Positions 38,412 through 47,069 of a stretch of DNA of 64,000 bases are shown here, piece by piece. Made by a program: the position numbers and the translations under genes. Origin of the DNA: Celeribacter persicus (GTDB taxonomy: Bacteria > Pseudomonadota > Alphaproteobacteria > Rhodobacterales > Rhodobacteraceae); the NCBI RefSeq assembly GCF_003050785.1, contig NZ_QAOH01000011.1, positions 54,770 to 118,769 on the forward strand, given 5' to 3'. Positions within the stretch are counted from its first letter, which is position 1; each line of letters opens with the position of its first letter. The notes beneath the pieces were generated by a model. It was not told the DNA's origin. It was given only the letters and a program-made list of their open reading frames with translations, and did no database searches.

Positions 38412-40337
38412 TTACGAACGTTTGTCGTTGTCGAGGTCTTCGAAGTCGGCATCGACAATGTCGTCATCGACGGAAGACGGACCGGCATCGACATCATCCA
38501 TGTCGGATTCGCCGTTTCCGGCTTTCTCCTGCTCGGCCTTGTAGATGGCCTCGCCGAGTTTCATGGCCGCGTCGGTCACGTTCTGGATGCCGGAGCGGAT
38601 TTTGTCCGGATTCTCGGTTTCGAGCTGATCCTTGAGCGCGGCGATTGCCAGTTCGATGGCTTCGATGGTGGTCGGGTCCACCTTGTCGCCATGCTCCTCG
38701 ATGGATTTCTCGGTCGAGTGGATGAGGCTCTCGGCCTGGTTCTTCGCTTCGACCAGTTCCTTGCGGGCCTTGTCGGCTTCGGCATTCGCCTCGGCGTCCT
38801 TGACCATCTTTTCGATGTCCTCGTCAGAGAGACCGCCGGAGGCCTGGATCGTGATCTTCTGCTCCTTGCCGGTGCCTTTGTCCTTCGCACCCACTTCGAC
38901 GATACCGTCGGCGTTGATGTCGAAGGTCACCTCGATCTGCGGCATGCCACGCGGTGCCGGCGGGATGCCTTCGAGGTTGAACTGGCCGAGCAGCTTGTTG
39001 TCTGCAGCCATTTCACGCTCACCCTGGAAGACGCGAAGCGTCACGGCGGACTGGTTGTCCTCAGCCGTGGAGAAAATCTGCGACTTCTTGGTCGGGATGG
39101 TCGTGTTGCGGTCGATCAGACGGGTAAACACGCCACCGAGCGTTTCGATGCCAAGGCTGAGCGGGGTCACGTCGAGCAGCAGAACGTCTTTCACGTCACC
39201 TTGCAGAACACCGGCCTGAATGGCGGCGCCCATGGCCACAACTTCGTCCGGGTTCACACCCTTGTGCGGCTCCTTGCCGAAGAACTTGGTCACCTCTTCG
39301 ATGACTTTCGGCATACGGGTCATACCACCGACGAGCACGACTTCGTCGATGTCGGAGGTGGTGAGGCCCGCGTCTTTCAGAGCCGCTTTGCACGGATCCA
39401 TAGAGCGTTTGATCAGATCGGACACGAGGCTTTCAAGTTTCGCCCGGGTCAGTTTGACCACGAGGTGAAGCGGAGTGCCGGAGTTCGGGTCCATCGAGAT
39501 GAACGGCTGGTTGATCTCGGTCTGCGACGAAGAAGACAGCTCGATTTTCGCTTTCTCGGCAGCCTCTTTCAGACGCTGAAGTGCCATCTTGTCCTTAGTC
39601 AGGTCGACGCCATGCTCTTTTTTGAACTCCTCTGCAAGGTAGTGCACGATGCGCATGTCGAAGTCTTCCCCACCGAGGAAGGTGTCGCCGTTGGTGGCCT
39701 GCACTTCGAACACGCCGTCACCCAGTTCGAGGATGGTCACGTCGAAGGTGCCGCCGCCGAGGTCATAAACGGCGATGGTTTTGGTGTCTTCCTTATCGAG
39801 ACCATAGGCCAGCGCGGCTGCGGTCGGCTCGTTGATGATGCGGAGCACTTCGAGGCCCGCGATCTTGCCGGCGTCCTTGGTGGCCTGACGCTGAGCGTCG
39901 TTGAAATAGGCCGGAACGGTGATGACGGCCTGCGTCACTTCCTCACCGAGGTAGGACTCGGCGGTCTCTTTCATCTTGCCGAGAATGAAGGCGGAGATTT
40001 GCGAGGGCGAATATTTCTCGCCGCGCACTTCCACCCATGCATCGCCATTGCCGCCATCGACAATGGCGTAGGGGACGAGTTTCTTGTCTTTTTCGACGGC
40101 TTCGTCGCCCATGCGACGGCCGATCAGGCGTTTAACCGCGAAAATCGTGTTTTCGGGGTTGGTGACAGCCTGACGTTTGGCCGCTTGGCCGACGAGGCGT
40201 TCACTGTCGGTGAAACCGACGATGGAGGGCGTGGTACGCGCCCCTTCGGAGTTCTCGATCACACGCGGCTGCGAACCATCCATGATGGCAACGCAGGAGT
40301 TGGTGGTCCCGAGGTCGATACCGATGACTTTGGCCAT
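38412..40337 (-). CDS. dnaK: Chaperone protein DnaK (Hsp70)
   Basis: ATP-dependent chaperone. 641 residues from the ATG at 40337 ([21 protein letters not shown]); an in-frame TTG two codons upstream is less likely. Hsp70 signatures: [39 protein letters not shown] and [12 protein letters not shown]. The C-terminal lid ends in an acidic tail ([22 protein letters not shown]). It heads the dnaK-dnaJ operon behind a heat-shock promoter candidate. Confidence 0.98.
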   Translation of the reverse strand: MAKVIGIDLGTTNSCVAIMDGSQPRVIENSEGARTTPSIVGFTDSERLVGQAAKRQAVTNPENTIFAVKRLIGRRMGDEAVEKDKKLVPYAIVDGGNGDAWVEVRGEKYSPSQISAFILGKMKETAESYLGEEVTQAVITVPAYFNDAQRQATKDAGKIAGLEVLRIINEPTAAALAYGLDKEDTKTIAVYDLGGGTFDVTILELGDGVFEVQATNGDTFLGGEDFDMRIVHYLAEEFKKEHGVDLTKDKMALQRLKEAAEKAKIELSSSSQTEINQPFISMDPNSGTPLHLVVKLTRAKLESLVSDLIKRSMDPCKAALKDAGLTTSDIDEVVLVGGMTRMPKVIEEVTKFFGKEPHKGVNPDEVVAMGAAIQAGVLQGDVKDVLLLDVTPLSLGIETLGGVFTRLIDRNTTIPTKKSQIFSTAEDNQSAVTLRVFQGEREMAADNKLLGQFNLEGIPPAPRGMPQIEVTFDINADGIVEVGAKDKGTGKEQKITIQASGGLSDEDIEKMVKDAEANAEADKARKELVEAKNQAESLIHSTEKSIEEHGDKVDPTTIEAIELAIAALKDQLETENPDKIRSGIQNVTDAAMKLGEAIYKAEQEKAGNGESDMDDVDAGPSSVDDDIVDADFEDLDNDKRS

Positions 40338-40464
40338 GCTCAAAATCCTCTCTTAGGCGATGTTGTGACGTTGGACCCATTGCGGCGTCCGCCGTCGATC
40401 CCAGTGATTTTGACCGGGCTGACAATCAGGTCTGATGACCAGTCCGATCAAGGCTTCTGGGCGT

Positions 40465-40493
40465 ATATAAGGATGGGTTTTCGTGCCTGCAAG
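40465..40493 (-). promoter_or_regulatory. Putative RpoH (sigma-32) promoter of dnaK
   Basis: On the minus strand, CTTG at 40493-40490 and CTTATAT at 40471-40465 with an 18-bp spacer. This agrees with the short -35 CTTG and CYTATAT-type -10 described for alphaproteobacterial heat-shock promoters. It leaves a leader of about 120 bases before dnaK. It lies partly under the upstream side of the divergent alkB gene. Confidence 0.55.
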
Positions 40494-40560
40494 TTGTGCA
40501 AAGGGGTTCAGGTGTGGAAAAATCGAATCATTACCGGAGGAAGGGCGAGGGAAGGCGGGG

Positions 40561-41172
40561 ATGCAGGTGCAGCAGCCATTGGATTTGCGGGGGATGAAGT
40601 TGTTTCGCGGTCTGATCGGACCGGAGGAACAACGGCATCTGGTCGAGGGGCTGCGTGATGTGGTGCGGGCAGCGCCCCTGTTTCACCCGGTCACATCGTC
40701 CGGAAAACAGATGTCGGTACGGATGACCTCGGCGGGGCGATTCGGCTGGGTGTCCGATCGCCAAGGCTATCGCTACAGCGAAACGCATCCGGCTGGTATT
40801 CCCTGGCCCGCGATCCCGGAGATCGCGCTTGAGGTTTGGCGTATGGTGTCGGGGACGGAGCGGATGCCCGAATGCTGTCTGATCAACTTCTATGATGCGG
40901 GAGCGAAGATGGGGATGCATCAGGACCGCGACGAGGCAGATTTCGATCAGCCGGTGGTGTCAATTTCGCTTGGGGACGAGGCATTGTTCCGTGTTGGCAA
41001 TCTGACCCGTGGGGGCAGGACGGAAAGCGTCTGGCTCAGTTCGGGTGATGTGCTTGTAATGGGGGCTGAGGCGCGCCTGCTGTATCACGGGGTCGACAGG
41101 ATCAAAGCAGGAAGCAGTATGCTTTTGCCCCGTGGAGGGCGGATCAACCTGACGCTCCGAGTGGTGACGTGA
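40561..41172 (+). CDS. alkB: Alpha-ketoglutarate-dependent DNA repair dioxygenase AlkB
   Basis: Oxidative demethylation of alkylated bases. 203 residues from the ATG at 40561, with an AAGG-type site just upstream; the earlier ATG at 40483 would add a leader without family similarity. The iron ligands are H120 and D122 in GMHQDRDE, and the distal histidine is in LLYHGVDR; the 2-oxoglutarate arginines are in GGRINLTLR. LINFYDAGAKMGMH is an AlkB signature. No ada gene is adjacent. Confidence 0.93.
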   Translation: MQVQQPLDLRGMKLFRGLIGPEEQRHLVEGLRDVVRAAPLFHPVTSSGKQMSVRMTSAGRFGWVSDRQGYRYSETHPAGIPWPAIPEIALEVWRMVSGTERMPECCLINFYDAGAKMGMHQDRDEADFDQPVVSISLGDEALFRVGNLTRGGRTESVWLSSGDVLVMGAEARLLYHGVDRIKAGSSMLLPRGGRINLTLRVVT

Positions 41173-41178
41173 GGCGCT

Positions 41179-41994
41179 TTAGCGCCCCCAGCTCAACGAA
41201 ACGCGTTTGCGGGTGAAGAATTCGGCCAGAAGTCCGATGGTCAGGAAAACCAGGGTAAAGACGATCGGGTAGACGACAGAGCTTTTGTGCGGATTGTAAT
41301 TGACGAAGGTAAAGCCGCGTGCCTGATCGATGGAGTGAAACAGCGGGTTCCAAGTGAACATGGCGAGCATGTAATTGGGCGTCTGGTTGGCCACGAACAT
41401 CTTGCCCGAGGTGAACATGTTGGCGCGGGTGTAAATCTGTTGAACGATCTGGATGAGGCCTGGCGCCCAGGGTTTTGCGGCCAGAAAGACCATGCCGATT
41501 GCGGCGCCCGAGGCCCATGCCAGAAGCAACATGCTGAATGCCCCGGCTATGTTTTCAAAGGTTACGGTGCCCCAGCCAAGGGAATATCCGAACAAGATGA
41601 CAGTGACCGAGAGCACCTGAATGTAGAGCACGCTCAGAGCCGCGGAGAAAATCGCGATGGCGGTGTTCATCGGCGCGTGCTGCATCATCGGAGAGGTTGC
41701 GGTCTCGGACCCTGCGACGGCCATCAGGGCCTTGTTATGTGTTAGGAAGAGAAATATCCCGGACATGATGTAGAGGATGAAATCCCCCCGGATCGCTACG
41801 CCACGGACTCCGAGGATCGAGTACATGAAAGTGAACACGAGCACGAGGACCATGGCCTGAGACACACTCAGCAACAGACCGATCAAGGGATTACCATTGG
41901 TCTTGCGGACATGGCGCACCGTATTCACAAAAATCAGCCGCAGAACCGTCAGGGCGGCGGAAAACCCGCTTTGGCGTTTGGAATAGTGAAACAT
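41179..41994 (-). CDS. ABC-2 type polysaccharide export permease (KpsM-like)
   Basis: 271 residues with six likely membrane spans (for example PLIGLLLSVSQAMVLVLVFTF, GDFILYIMSGIFLFLTH, IQVLSVTVILFGYSLGW, FSMLLLAWASGAAIGMVFLA, YPIVFTLVFLTIGLLAEFF). The order and the start (ALTVLRLIFVNTVRHVRKT) fit the permease of capsule or O-antigen ABC exporters. No ATPase partner is next to it, so it must pair with one encoded elsewhere or be an orphan. It is convergent with alkB and divergent from cysQ. Confidence 0.85.
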   Translation of the reverse strand: MFHYSKRQSGFSAALTVLRLIFVNTVRHVRKTNGNPLIGLLLSVSQAMVLVLVFTFMYSILGVRGVAIRGDFILYIMSGIFLFLTHNKALMAVAGSETATSPMMQHAPMNTAIAIFSAALSVLYIQVLSVTVILFGYSLGWGTVTFENIAGAFSMLLLAWASGAAIGMVFLAAKPWAPGLIQIVQQIYTRANMFTSGKMFVANQTPNYMLAMFTWNPLFHSIDQARGFTFVNYNPHKSSVVYPIVFTLVFLTIGLLAEFFTRKRVSLSWGR

Positions 41995-42036
41995 CGGTAG
42001 GGTCCTGTGTTGGAATCATGCCCGCCTAGCAGGGAA

Positions 42037-42080
42037 TTCTTGCCGTTCCCATAAGTGCATAGCATAAGGTTCTTGCCGTT
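42037..42080. repeat. Direct repeat TTCTTGCCGTT between permease and cysQ
   Basis: TTCTTGCCGTT occurs at 42037-42047 and again at 42070-42080, a start-to-start distance of 33 bp, about three helical turns, in the 129-bp divergent intergenic region. It could be an operator pair; no known regulator is implied. Confidence 0.35.
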
Positions 42081-42123
42081 TTCTTTCAACGAAAACGAGT
42101 GTGATGTCAGACAGGAGCAGGAT

Positions 42124-42921
42124 ATGGATCTCGACAAACTCGTCCCGGTGATGCGCCGGCTGGCTATCGAGGCCGGCGAAAAGATCATGGAAATCTACAA
42201 TGCGGACGATTTCGAGGTCAAAACCAAATCCGATGAAAGCCCCGTGACCGAGGCCGACGAGGCTGCCGATGCACTGATTTCAGCCGGTTTGCGCGCCGTC
42301 TTTCCCGATGTGGCGCTGATCACGGAAGAACAAGCCGCCTCGCATAATCTCAAAGCGGATACGTTCCTGATTGTCGACCCGCTCGACGGCACCAAGGAAT
42401 TCATCAAGCGCCGGGGCGATTTCACCGTGAATATCGCCTATGTCGAAAAAGGCGTCCCCCTGCGAGGTGTGGTTTATGCACCGGCCCGCGACCGTCTGTT
42501 CATCACGGATGCGTCCGGTCAATCCTATGAGGAAATCGGGCCGTTTGTTCCTGACACGCCCGGCGAGATGAAAAAAATCTCTGTCTCGACACCGGACAAT
42601 GAGGCGCTGATGATCGTGGCCTCGAAATCTCACCGGGATCAGGCGACCGAGGATTACCTTGCTAAATACAAGGCGAAGGACAGCAAATCCGCAGGGTCTT
42701 CGCTCAAGTTCTGTCTTGTCGCGACCGGCGAGGCCGATCTCTATCCGCGTGTCGGGCGCACCATGGAATGGGACACCGCCGCTGGTCATGCCGTGTTGCT
42801 TGGCGCGGGCGGCGATGTCGTGCGGTTCGACGATCACACGCCGCTGACTTATGGCAAACCGGATTATGCCAACCCGTTCTTCATCGCCTATGCGCCGGGC
42901 GTTGAGCTGAAAGACGCCTGA
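42124..42921 (+). CDS. cysQ: 3'(2'),5'-bisphosphate nucleotidase CysQ
   Basis: Converts 3'-phosphoadenosine 5'-phosphate (PAP), the by-product of sulfation reactions, to AMP. 265 residues from the ATG at 42124 with a CAGGAG site. Inositol-monophosphatase-family metal motifs: EE at 68-69 (ALITEEQ), DPLDGT at 85-90 and MEWDTAAGHAVL. Its stop codon is directly followed by kdsB. The presence of a sulfotransferase gene 8 kb downstream gives a possible local source of PAP. Confidence 0.92.
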   Translation: MDLDKLVPVMRRLAIEAGEKIMEIYNADDFEVKTKSDESPVTEADEAADALISAGLRAVFPDVALITEEQAASHNLKADTFLIVDPLDGTKEFIKRRGDFTVNIAYVEKGVPLRGVVYAPARDRLFITDASGQSYEEIGPFVPDTPGEMKKISVSTPDNEALMIVASKSHRDQATEDYLAKYKAKDSKSAGSSLKFCLVATGEADLYPRVGRTMEWDTAAGHAVLLGAGGDVVRFDDHTPLTYGKPDYANPFFIAYAPGVELKDA

Positions 42922-43722
42922 ATGTCCGTTCTCATCGTTATCCCCGCCCGTTTCGCTTCCACCCGCTATCCTGGAAAGCCGCTTGTCGAGCTGACCGGGG
43001 CAACCGGGGAGAAAAAATCCTTGATCCGGCGCAGTTGGGAGGCCGCAGTGGCCGCCAAAGGTGTGGACCGGGTTGTGGTTGCAACCGATGACGCGCGCAT
43101 TCAGGCGGCGTCCGAGGCTTTCGGGGCCGAGGTGGTGATGACCTCCGAGACCTGCGCCAACGGTACGGAGCGCTGTGCGGAAGCGCTGGAAAACCTCGGC
43201 GGCGGTTACGACATCATCGTCAACCTACAGGGCGACGCGCCGCTGACGCCTGCATGGTTTATCGAGGATTTGGTTGCGGGGCTCTGCGCACATCCGACTG
43301 CCGAGGTGGCGACACCTGTGCTGCGCTGCGACGGGCGGGCGCTGAACGGCTTTCTTGAGGACCGCCGCGCGGGCCGGGTCGGTGGCACCACCGCTGTGTT
43401 CGGATCGGATCACAAGGCGCTCTATTTCTCGAAGGAGGTGATTCCCTACACCTCCGAGAGCTATGCGGATACGGACGCGACCCCGGTGTTTCACCATGTG
43501 GGGGTCTATGCCTATCGCCCCTCTGCGCTGGGTGCCTATCCGAAATGGCCAATGGGCCCTCTGGAACGTCTCGAAGGGCTGGAACAGTTACGTTTCCTTG
43601 AGCAGGAACGCCCTGTGCTCTGTGTCGAGGTCGAGGCACGGGGGCGGCAGTTCTGGGAGTTGAATAACCCCGAGGATGTGCCCCGTATTGAGACGATGCT
43701 GGCAGAGATGAAGGTTGCCTGA
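42922..43722 (+). CDS. kdsB: 3-deoxy-manno-octulosonate cytidylyltransferase
   Basis: Activates Kdo to CMP-Kdo for lipid A-core or capsule synthesis. 266 residues, starting MSVLIVIPARFASTRYPGKPL, the CTP-binding signature, then VVVATDD, GTERCAEAL and NLQGDAPLTP. It begins at the base after the cysQ stop and is probably co-translated with it. Confidence 0.95.
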   Translation: MSVLIVIPARFASTRYPGKPLVELTGATGEKKSLIRRSWEAAVAAKGVDRVVVATDDARIQAASEAFGAEVVMTSETCANGTERCAEALENLGGGYDIIVNLQGDAPLTPAWFIEDLVAGLCAHPTAEVATPVLRCDGRALNGFLEDRRAGRVGGTTAVFGSDHKALYFSKEVIPYTSESYADTDATPVFHHVGVYAYRPSALGAYPKWPMGPLERLEGLEQLRFLEQERPVLCVEVEARGRQFWELNNPEDVPRIETMLAEMKVA

Positions 43723-43923
43723 CAGTGTCCTGACACATGTAACGGGCAATAATTTGCTCAAAAATTCATCACCCCTTTCGGGGAAAGCGGGCGGGGTTGC
43801 AAATCTGTAGTATTCCTGTGTGAATGCTGACGCATGGTGCTGACCTTTGGCATTTCAGGGCTTAAGGTCAGGGCGTGTGTAAGAAATTTGAATGGCTCGC
43901 GCGTAAGAGCCAAAGGAGAGAAG

Positions 43924-44820
43924 ATGACACGGAAAGTGACCAAAGCGATTTTCCCGGTGGCTGGTCTTGGGACGCGGTTTTTGCCGGCGACCAAATCAAT
44001 CCCGAAGGAAATCATGACCTTGGTCGATCGTCCTTTGATTCAATATGCGATTGACGAGGCGCGTGCGGCCGGGATCAAGGAATTCATCTTCGTCACCTCG
44101 CGCGGCAAAGGCGCGCTTGAGGACTATTTCGATCACGCTCCGATTCTGGAGCAGGAATTGCGCAAGAAGGGCAAGGACAAGCTGCTCGAATCTTTGAAGT
44201 CCACCAACATGGACAGCGGGGCAATTGCCTATATCCGTCAGCACAAGGCACTGGGTCTGGGCCATGCCGTATGGTGCGCGCGTCGTTTGCTCGACCCGAA
44301 AGAGCCTTTTGCGGTCATCCTGCCCGACGACGTGATCGCGGCGGAGAAACCCTGTCTGCAACAGATGGTCGAAGCCTATGAGAATCTCGGCGGCTCGATG
44401 GTTGCTGCAATGGAAGTGCCGGCGGACAAGGTGTCTGCTTACGGTGTGCTCGACGTCAAGGAAGACATGGGCGATACCGTGTCGGTCAAAGGTATGGTCG
44501 AAAAGCCCGCGCCGGGGACAGAACCGTCCAACCTGGCGGTGATCGGTCGTTACATCCTTGACCCGGCAGTGATGAAGAACCTGAACCAGATGAAATCCGG
44601 TGCTGGCGGGGAGATTCAGCTTACCGACGCAATTGCGGACGAGATCGAGACCGAACGCGGCGTTTATGGGTATCGCTTCTCCGGTCAGCGTTTCGATTGC
44701 GGGTCCAAGGCCGGTTTCTTGCAGGCGACGATTGCCTTTGGCCTGTCGCGCGACGATCTGCGCGATGAGCTTCAGGAATATCTCGACGAGTTGTCGGCAG
44801 TCCGGGCGGCTGCACAGTAA
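43924..44820 (+). CDS. galU: UTP-glucose-1-phosphate uridylyltransferase
   Basis: Makes UDP-glucose for surface glycans. 298 residues from the ATG at 43924 with AAAGGAG upstream. Nucleotide-binding signature PVAGLGTRFLPATK at 11-24, then VTSRGKGALEDYFD and the catalytic-site GLGHAVWCARRLL region. The 200 bp upstream carry hairpins (for example CCCC/GGGG near 43770-43780) but no promoter I would call. galE follows 9 bp later. Confidence 0.96.
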   Translation: MTRKVTKAIFPVAGLGTRFLPATKSIPKEIMTLVDRPLIQYAIDEARAAGIKEFIFVTSRGKGALEDYFDHAPILEQELRKKGKDKLLESLKSTNMDSGAIAYIRQHKALGLGHAVWCARRLLDPKEPFAVILPDDVIAAEKPCLQQMVEAYENLGGSMVAAMEVPADKVSAYGVLDVKEDMGDTVSVKGMVEKPAPGTEPSNLAVIGRYILDPAVMKNLNQMKSGAGGEIQLTDAIADEIETERGVYGYRFSGQRFDCGSKAGFLQATIAFGLSRDDLRDELQEYLDELSAVRAAAQ

Positions 44821-44829
44821 GGGTTTTAC

Positions 44830-45816
44830 ATGACCAGAAACGTGATCGTGACCGGCGGAGCCGGTTATATCGGTTCGCACGCCTGTAAGGCGCTGCGGGC
44901 CGCCGGTTATGTTCCCGTGACATTCGACAATTTGTCGACGGGTTGGGAAGACGCGGTGAAGTTCGGTCCCTTTGAGCAGGGCGATCTTCTGGACCGCGTC
45001 CGTCTCGATCAGGTGTTTGCCAAATACCAACCCGTTGCCGTGATGCATTTCGCCGCTTTCTCGCAGGTCGGTGAAAGCATGAAGGATCCTGGCAAGTATT
45101 GGCGCAACAATGTCATAGGGTCTCTGACGCTGATCGAAGCGGCGGTGGCGGCGGGGTGCATGAATTTCGTGTTTTCCTCGACCTGTGCGACCTATGGCGA
45201 TCAGGACAATGTGGTGCTGGACGAGGACTCCGTACAGTTGCCGATCAACTCCTATGGCGCCTCGAAACGTGCGATCGAGGACATCCTTGAGAATTTCGAA
45301 CAGGCCTACGGTCTCAATTCGGTGATCTTCCGGTATTTCAATGTTGCGGGAGGCGATCCCGAGGCCGAGGTGGGCGAGTTCCACCAGCCCGAAACGCATC
45401 TCATCCCGCTGATGCTTGACGCGATTTCCGGCAAACGGGCGGCTCTGACGATTTTCGGCACGGATTACGACACGCCGGACGGCACCTGTATCCGCGATTA
45501 CGTCCATGTTTGCGATTTGGTGGATGCGCATGTTCTCGGGCTGAAATGGCTTGAGGACGGCAAGGGCAGCCGGGTATTCAACCTCGGCACCGGCAAGGGG
45601 TTTTCCGTGCGCGAGGTGATCGACCATTCGCGGGCGGTGACCAATCAGGAGGTGCCCTATGTCGAGGGCGGCCGGCGCCCCGGCGATTGTACGAAACTGG
45701 TGTCGGGCTCTGAGCGCGCGATTACGGAACTGGGCTGGCGACCGGACAGGTCGAACCTGGCACAAATGATCGGCGATGCCTGGCGATGGCATCAGAACGG
45801 ACATTACGAAAAATGA
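44830..45816 (+). CDS. galE: UDP-glucose 4-epimerase
   Basis: Interconverts UDP-glucose and UDP-galactose. 328 residues; the Rossmann motif VTGGAGYIGSHACKAL opens the protein, the catalytic YGASK (Tyr and Lys) is present with SSTCATYGDQD before it, and FRYFNVAGGDP follows. It forms an operon with galU and ends at a terminator. Confidence 0.96.
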   Translation: MTRNVIVTGGAGYIGSHACKALRAAGYVPVTFDNLSTGWEDAVKFGPFEQGDLLDRVRLDQVFAKYQPVAVMHFAAFSQVGESMKDPGKYWRNNVIGSLTLIEAAVAAGCMNFVFSSTCATYGDQDNVVLDEDSVQLPINSYGASKRAIEDILENFEQAYGLNSVIFRYFNVAGGDPEAEVGEFHQPETHLIPLMLDAISGKRAALTIFGTDYDTPDGTCIRDYVHVCDLVDAHVLGLKWLEDGKGSRVFNLGTGKGFSVREVIDHSRAVTNQEVPYVEGGRRPGDCTKLVSGSERAITELGWRPDRSNLAQMIGDAWRWHQNGHYEK

Positions 45817-45821
45817 CACAC

Positions 45822-45845
45822 AAAGGGGCCATTTGGCCCTTTTTG
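45822..45845 (+). terminator. Terminator of galU-galE
   Basis: AAAGGGGCC at 45822-45830 pairs with GGCCCTTTT at 45835-45843 (one G-T pair) around an ATTT loop, ending in T. Confidence 0.88.
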
Positions 45846-45912
45846 TACATCCGGGTTTCCGGTTTTCCGGTAAAGCGCGTAATTTGCTTTTAACCTCGGG
45901 GAAGGGACGATT

Positions 45913-46929
45913 TTGAGCCGGGTTTGGCAGAGATACAAGTTGCGTGTGTTGCGGCGGCATTTGCTGTGGCGGGCGTTTCGTGCCCGACACGAGCTGCGTG
46001 TTGTGGCGAATCGCACCGCATCCATCGGATCGGATGCGATCCTCTGTGTCGCGACTGTCCGTAACGAGGCGGTGCGCTTGCCGTATTTCCTTGATCATTA
46101 CCGTCGTCTGGGAGTGAGCCATTTCCTGTTTGTGGATAACGACAGCACGGACGCAACATCGGAGCTGCTCGCCGACCAACCGGATGTGTCGCTCTGGTCC
46201 ACGTCGGCCAGCTACAAGGAAGCGCGTTTCGGTCTCGATTGGACCACATGGCTGCAAATGCGTTACGCGCATGGAAAATGGTGTTTGACTCTCGATGCCG
46301 ATGAATTGCTGATTTATCCGCACCATGAGACTCAATCTCTGCGCGATCTGACCCGATTTCTGGATGATATCAATGTTCGGGCCATGGGGGCCTTGATGCT
46401 CGAACTTTACCCGAAAGAAGGCATCAATCAGGTTGAATATGCGCCGGGTCAGAATCCTCTTGAGATCTTGCGCTATTTCGATTCAGGCCCTTATCGAAGT
46501 GAGCGACAGAAGCCGAAAAACAATCTGTGGGTTCAGGGGGGCGTCCGGGAGCGTGTTTTCTTTGCCCGTAATCGTCGGCGTGGGCCCACACTCAACAAGC
46601 TGCCTCTTGTGAAGTGGCATTGGCGCTACGCCTACGTCAATTCAACCCATGCGATGCTGCCGCAGAAGTTGAATCTGGCTTACGACGGCCCGGGGCAGGT
46701 CCATTTGTCGGGCGTCCTTCTGCATACGAAATTCCTGTCGATCGTGGTGGAGAAATCTGCTGAAGAAAAGCAGCGGCGACAACATTTCAGTGATCCCGAC
46801 TTGTTCAGCGCATATTACGATGAACTGATTGCCGGTCCTACACTTTGGCATGAATCTTCAGTGGCCTATGAGGGTTGGCGGCAACTTGAAATGTTGGGGT
46901 TGATGAGCCGCGGCGATTGGAAAGTCTAA
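45913..46929 (+). CDS. Family 2-type glycosyltransferase, paralogue A
   Basis: 338 residues starting with TTG at 45913, supported by GAAGGG upstream. A basic N-terminal stretch (WQRYKLRVLRRHLLWRAFRARHEL) may bind the membrane surface. The transferase core reads CVATVRNEAVRLPYFLDHYRRLGVSHF, DNDSTD at 75-80 and LTLDADELLIYP with a DxD-like DAD at 128-130. This is the PF13704-type family 2 glycosyltransferase pattern. It closely resembles the next gene over its whole length, pointing to a duplication. Donor and acceptor are unknown. Confidence 0.87.
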   Translation: MSRVWQRYKLRVLRRHLLWRAFRARHELRVVANRTASIGSDAILCVATVRNEAVRLPYFLDHYRRLGVSHFLFVDNDSTDATSELLADQPDVSLWSTSASYKEARFGLDWTTWLQMRYAHGKWCLTLDADELLIYPHHETQSLRDLTRFLDDINVRAMGALMLELYPKEGINQVEYAPGQNPLEILRYFDSGPYRSERQKPKNNLWVQGGVRERVFFARNRRRGPTLNKLPLVKWHWRYAYVNSTHAMLPQKLNLAYDGPGQVHLSGVLLHTKFLSIVVEKSAEEKQRRQHFSDPDLFSAYYDELIAGPTLWHESSVAYEGWRQLEMLGLMSRGDWKV

Positions 46930-47069
46930 AAAGACAGTTTTGCCATTCAGTATGAATTGTTTACGTTTTCGGCGTAAACCCGTAGATTGGATCGTAAAAT
47001 ACACGATTAAGACCGTGTCAAATCATCGGCGCATGTCATAGTCGATCTCGGGAAATTTAAGGCTGATCG

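Noticed and set aside
37178..38635. 485-codon plus-strand frame opposite dnaJ
   Set aside because: Shadow of DnaJ, whose zinc motifs and J domain are on the other strand.
43770..43782. CCCC/GGGG hairpin after kdsB as a terminator
   Set aside because: Four-base stem and no T run on either strand.
43996..46335. 779-codon minus-strand frame opposite galU, galE and the first glycosyltransferase
   Set aside because: It is the complement of three well-supported genes and reads as His/Arg-rich low-similarity sequence.
46959..46979. Hairpin between the two glycosyltransferase genes as a terminator
   Set aside because: Seven-base stem but no T run after it; it is mentioned only as a local structure.
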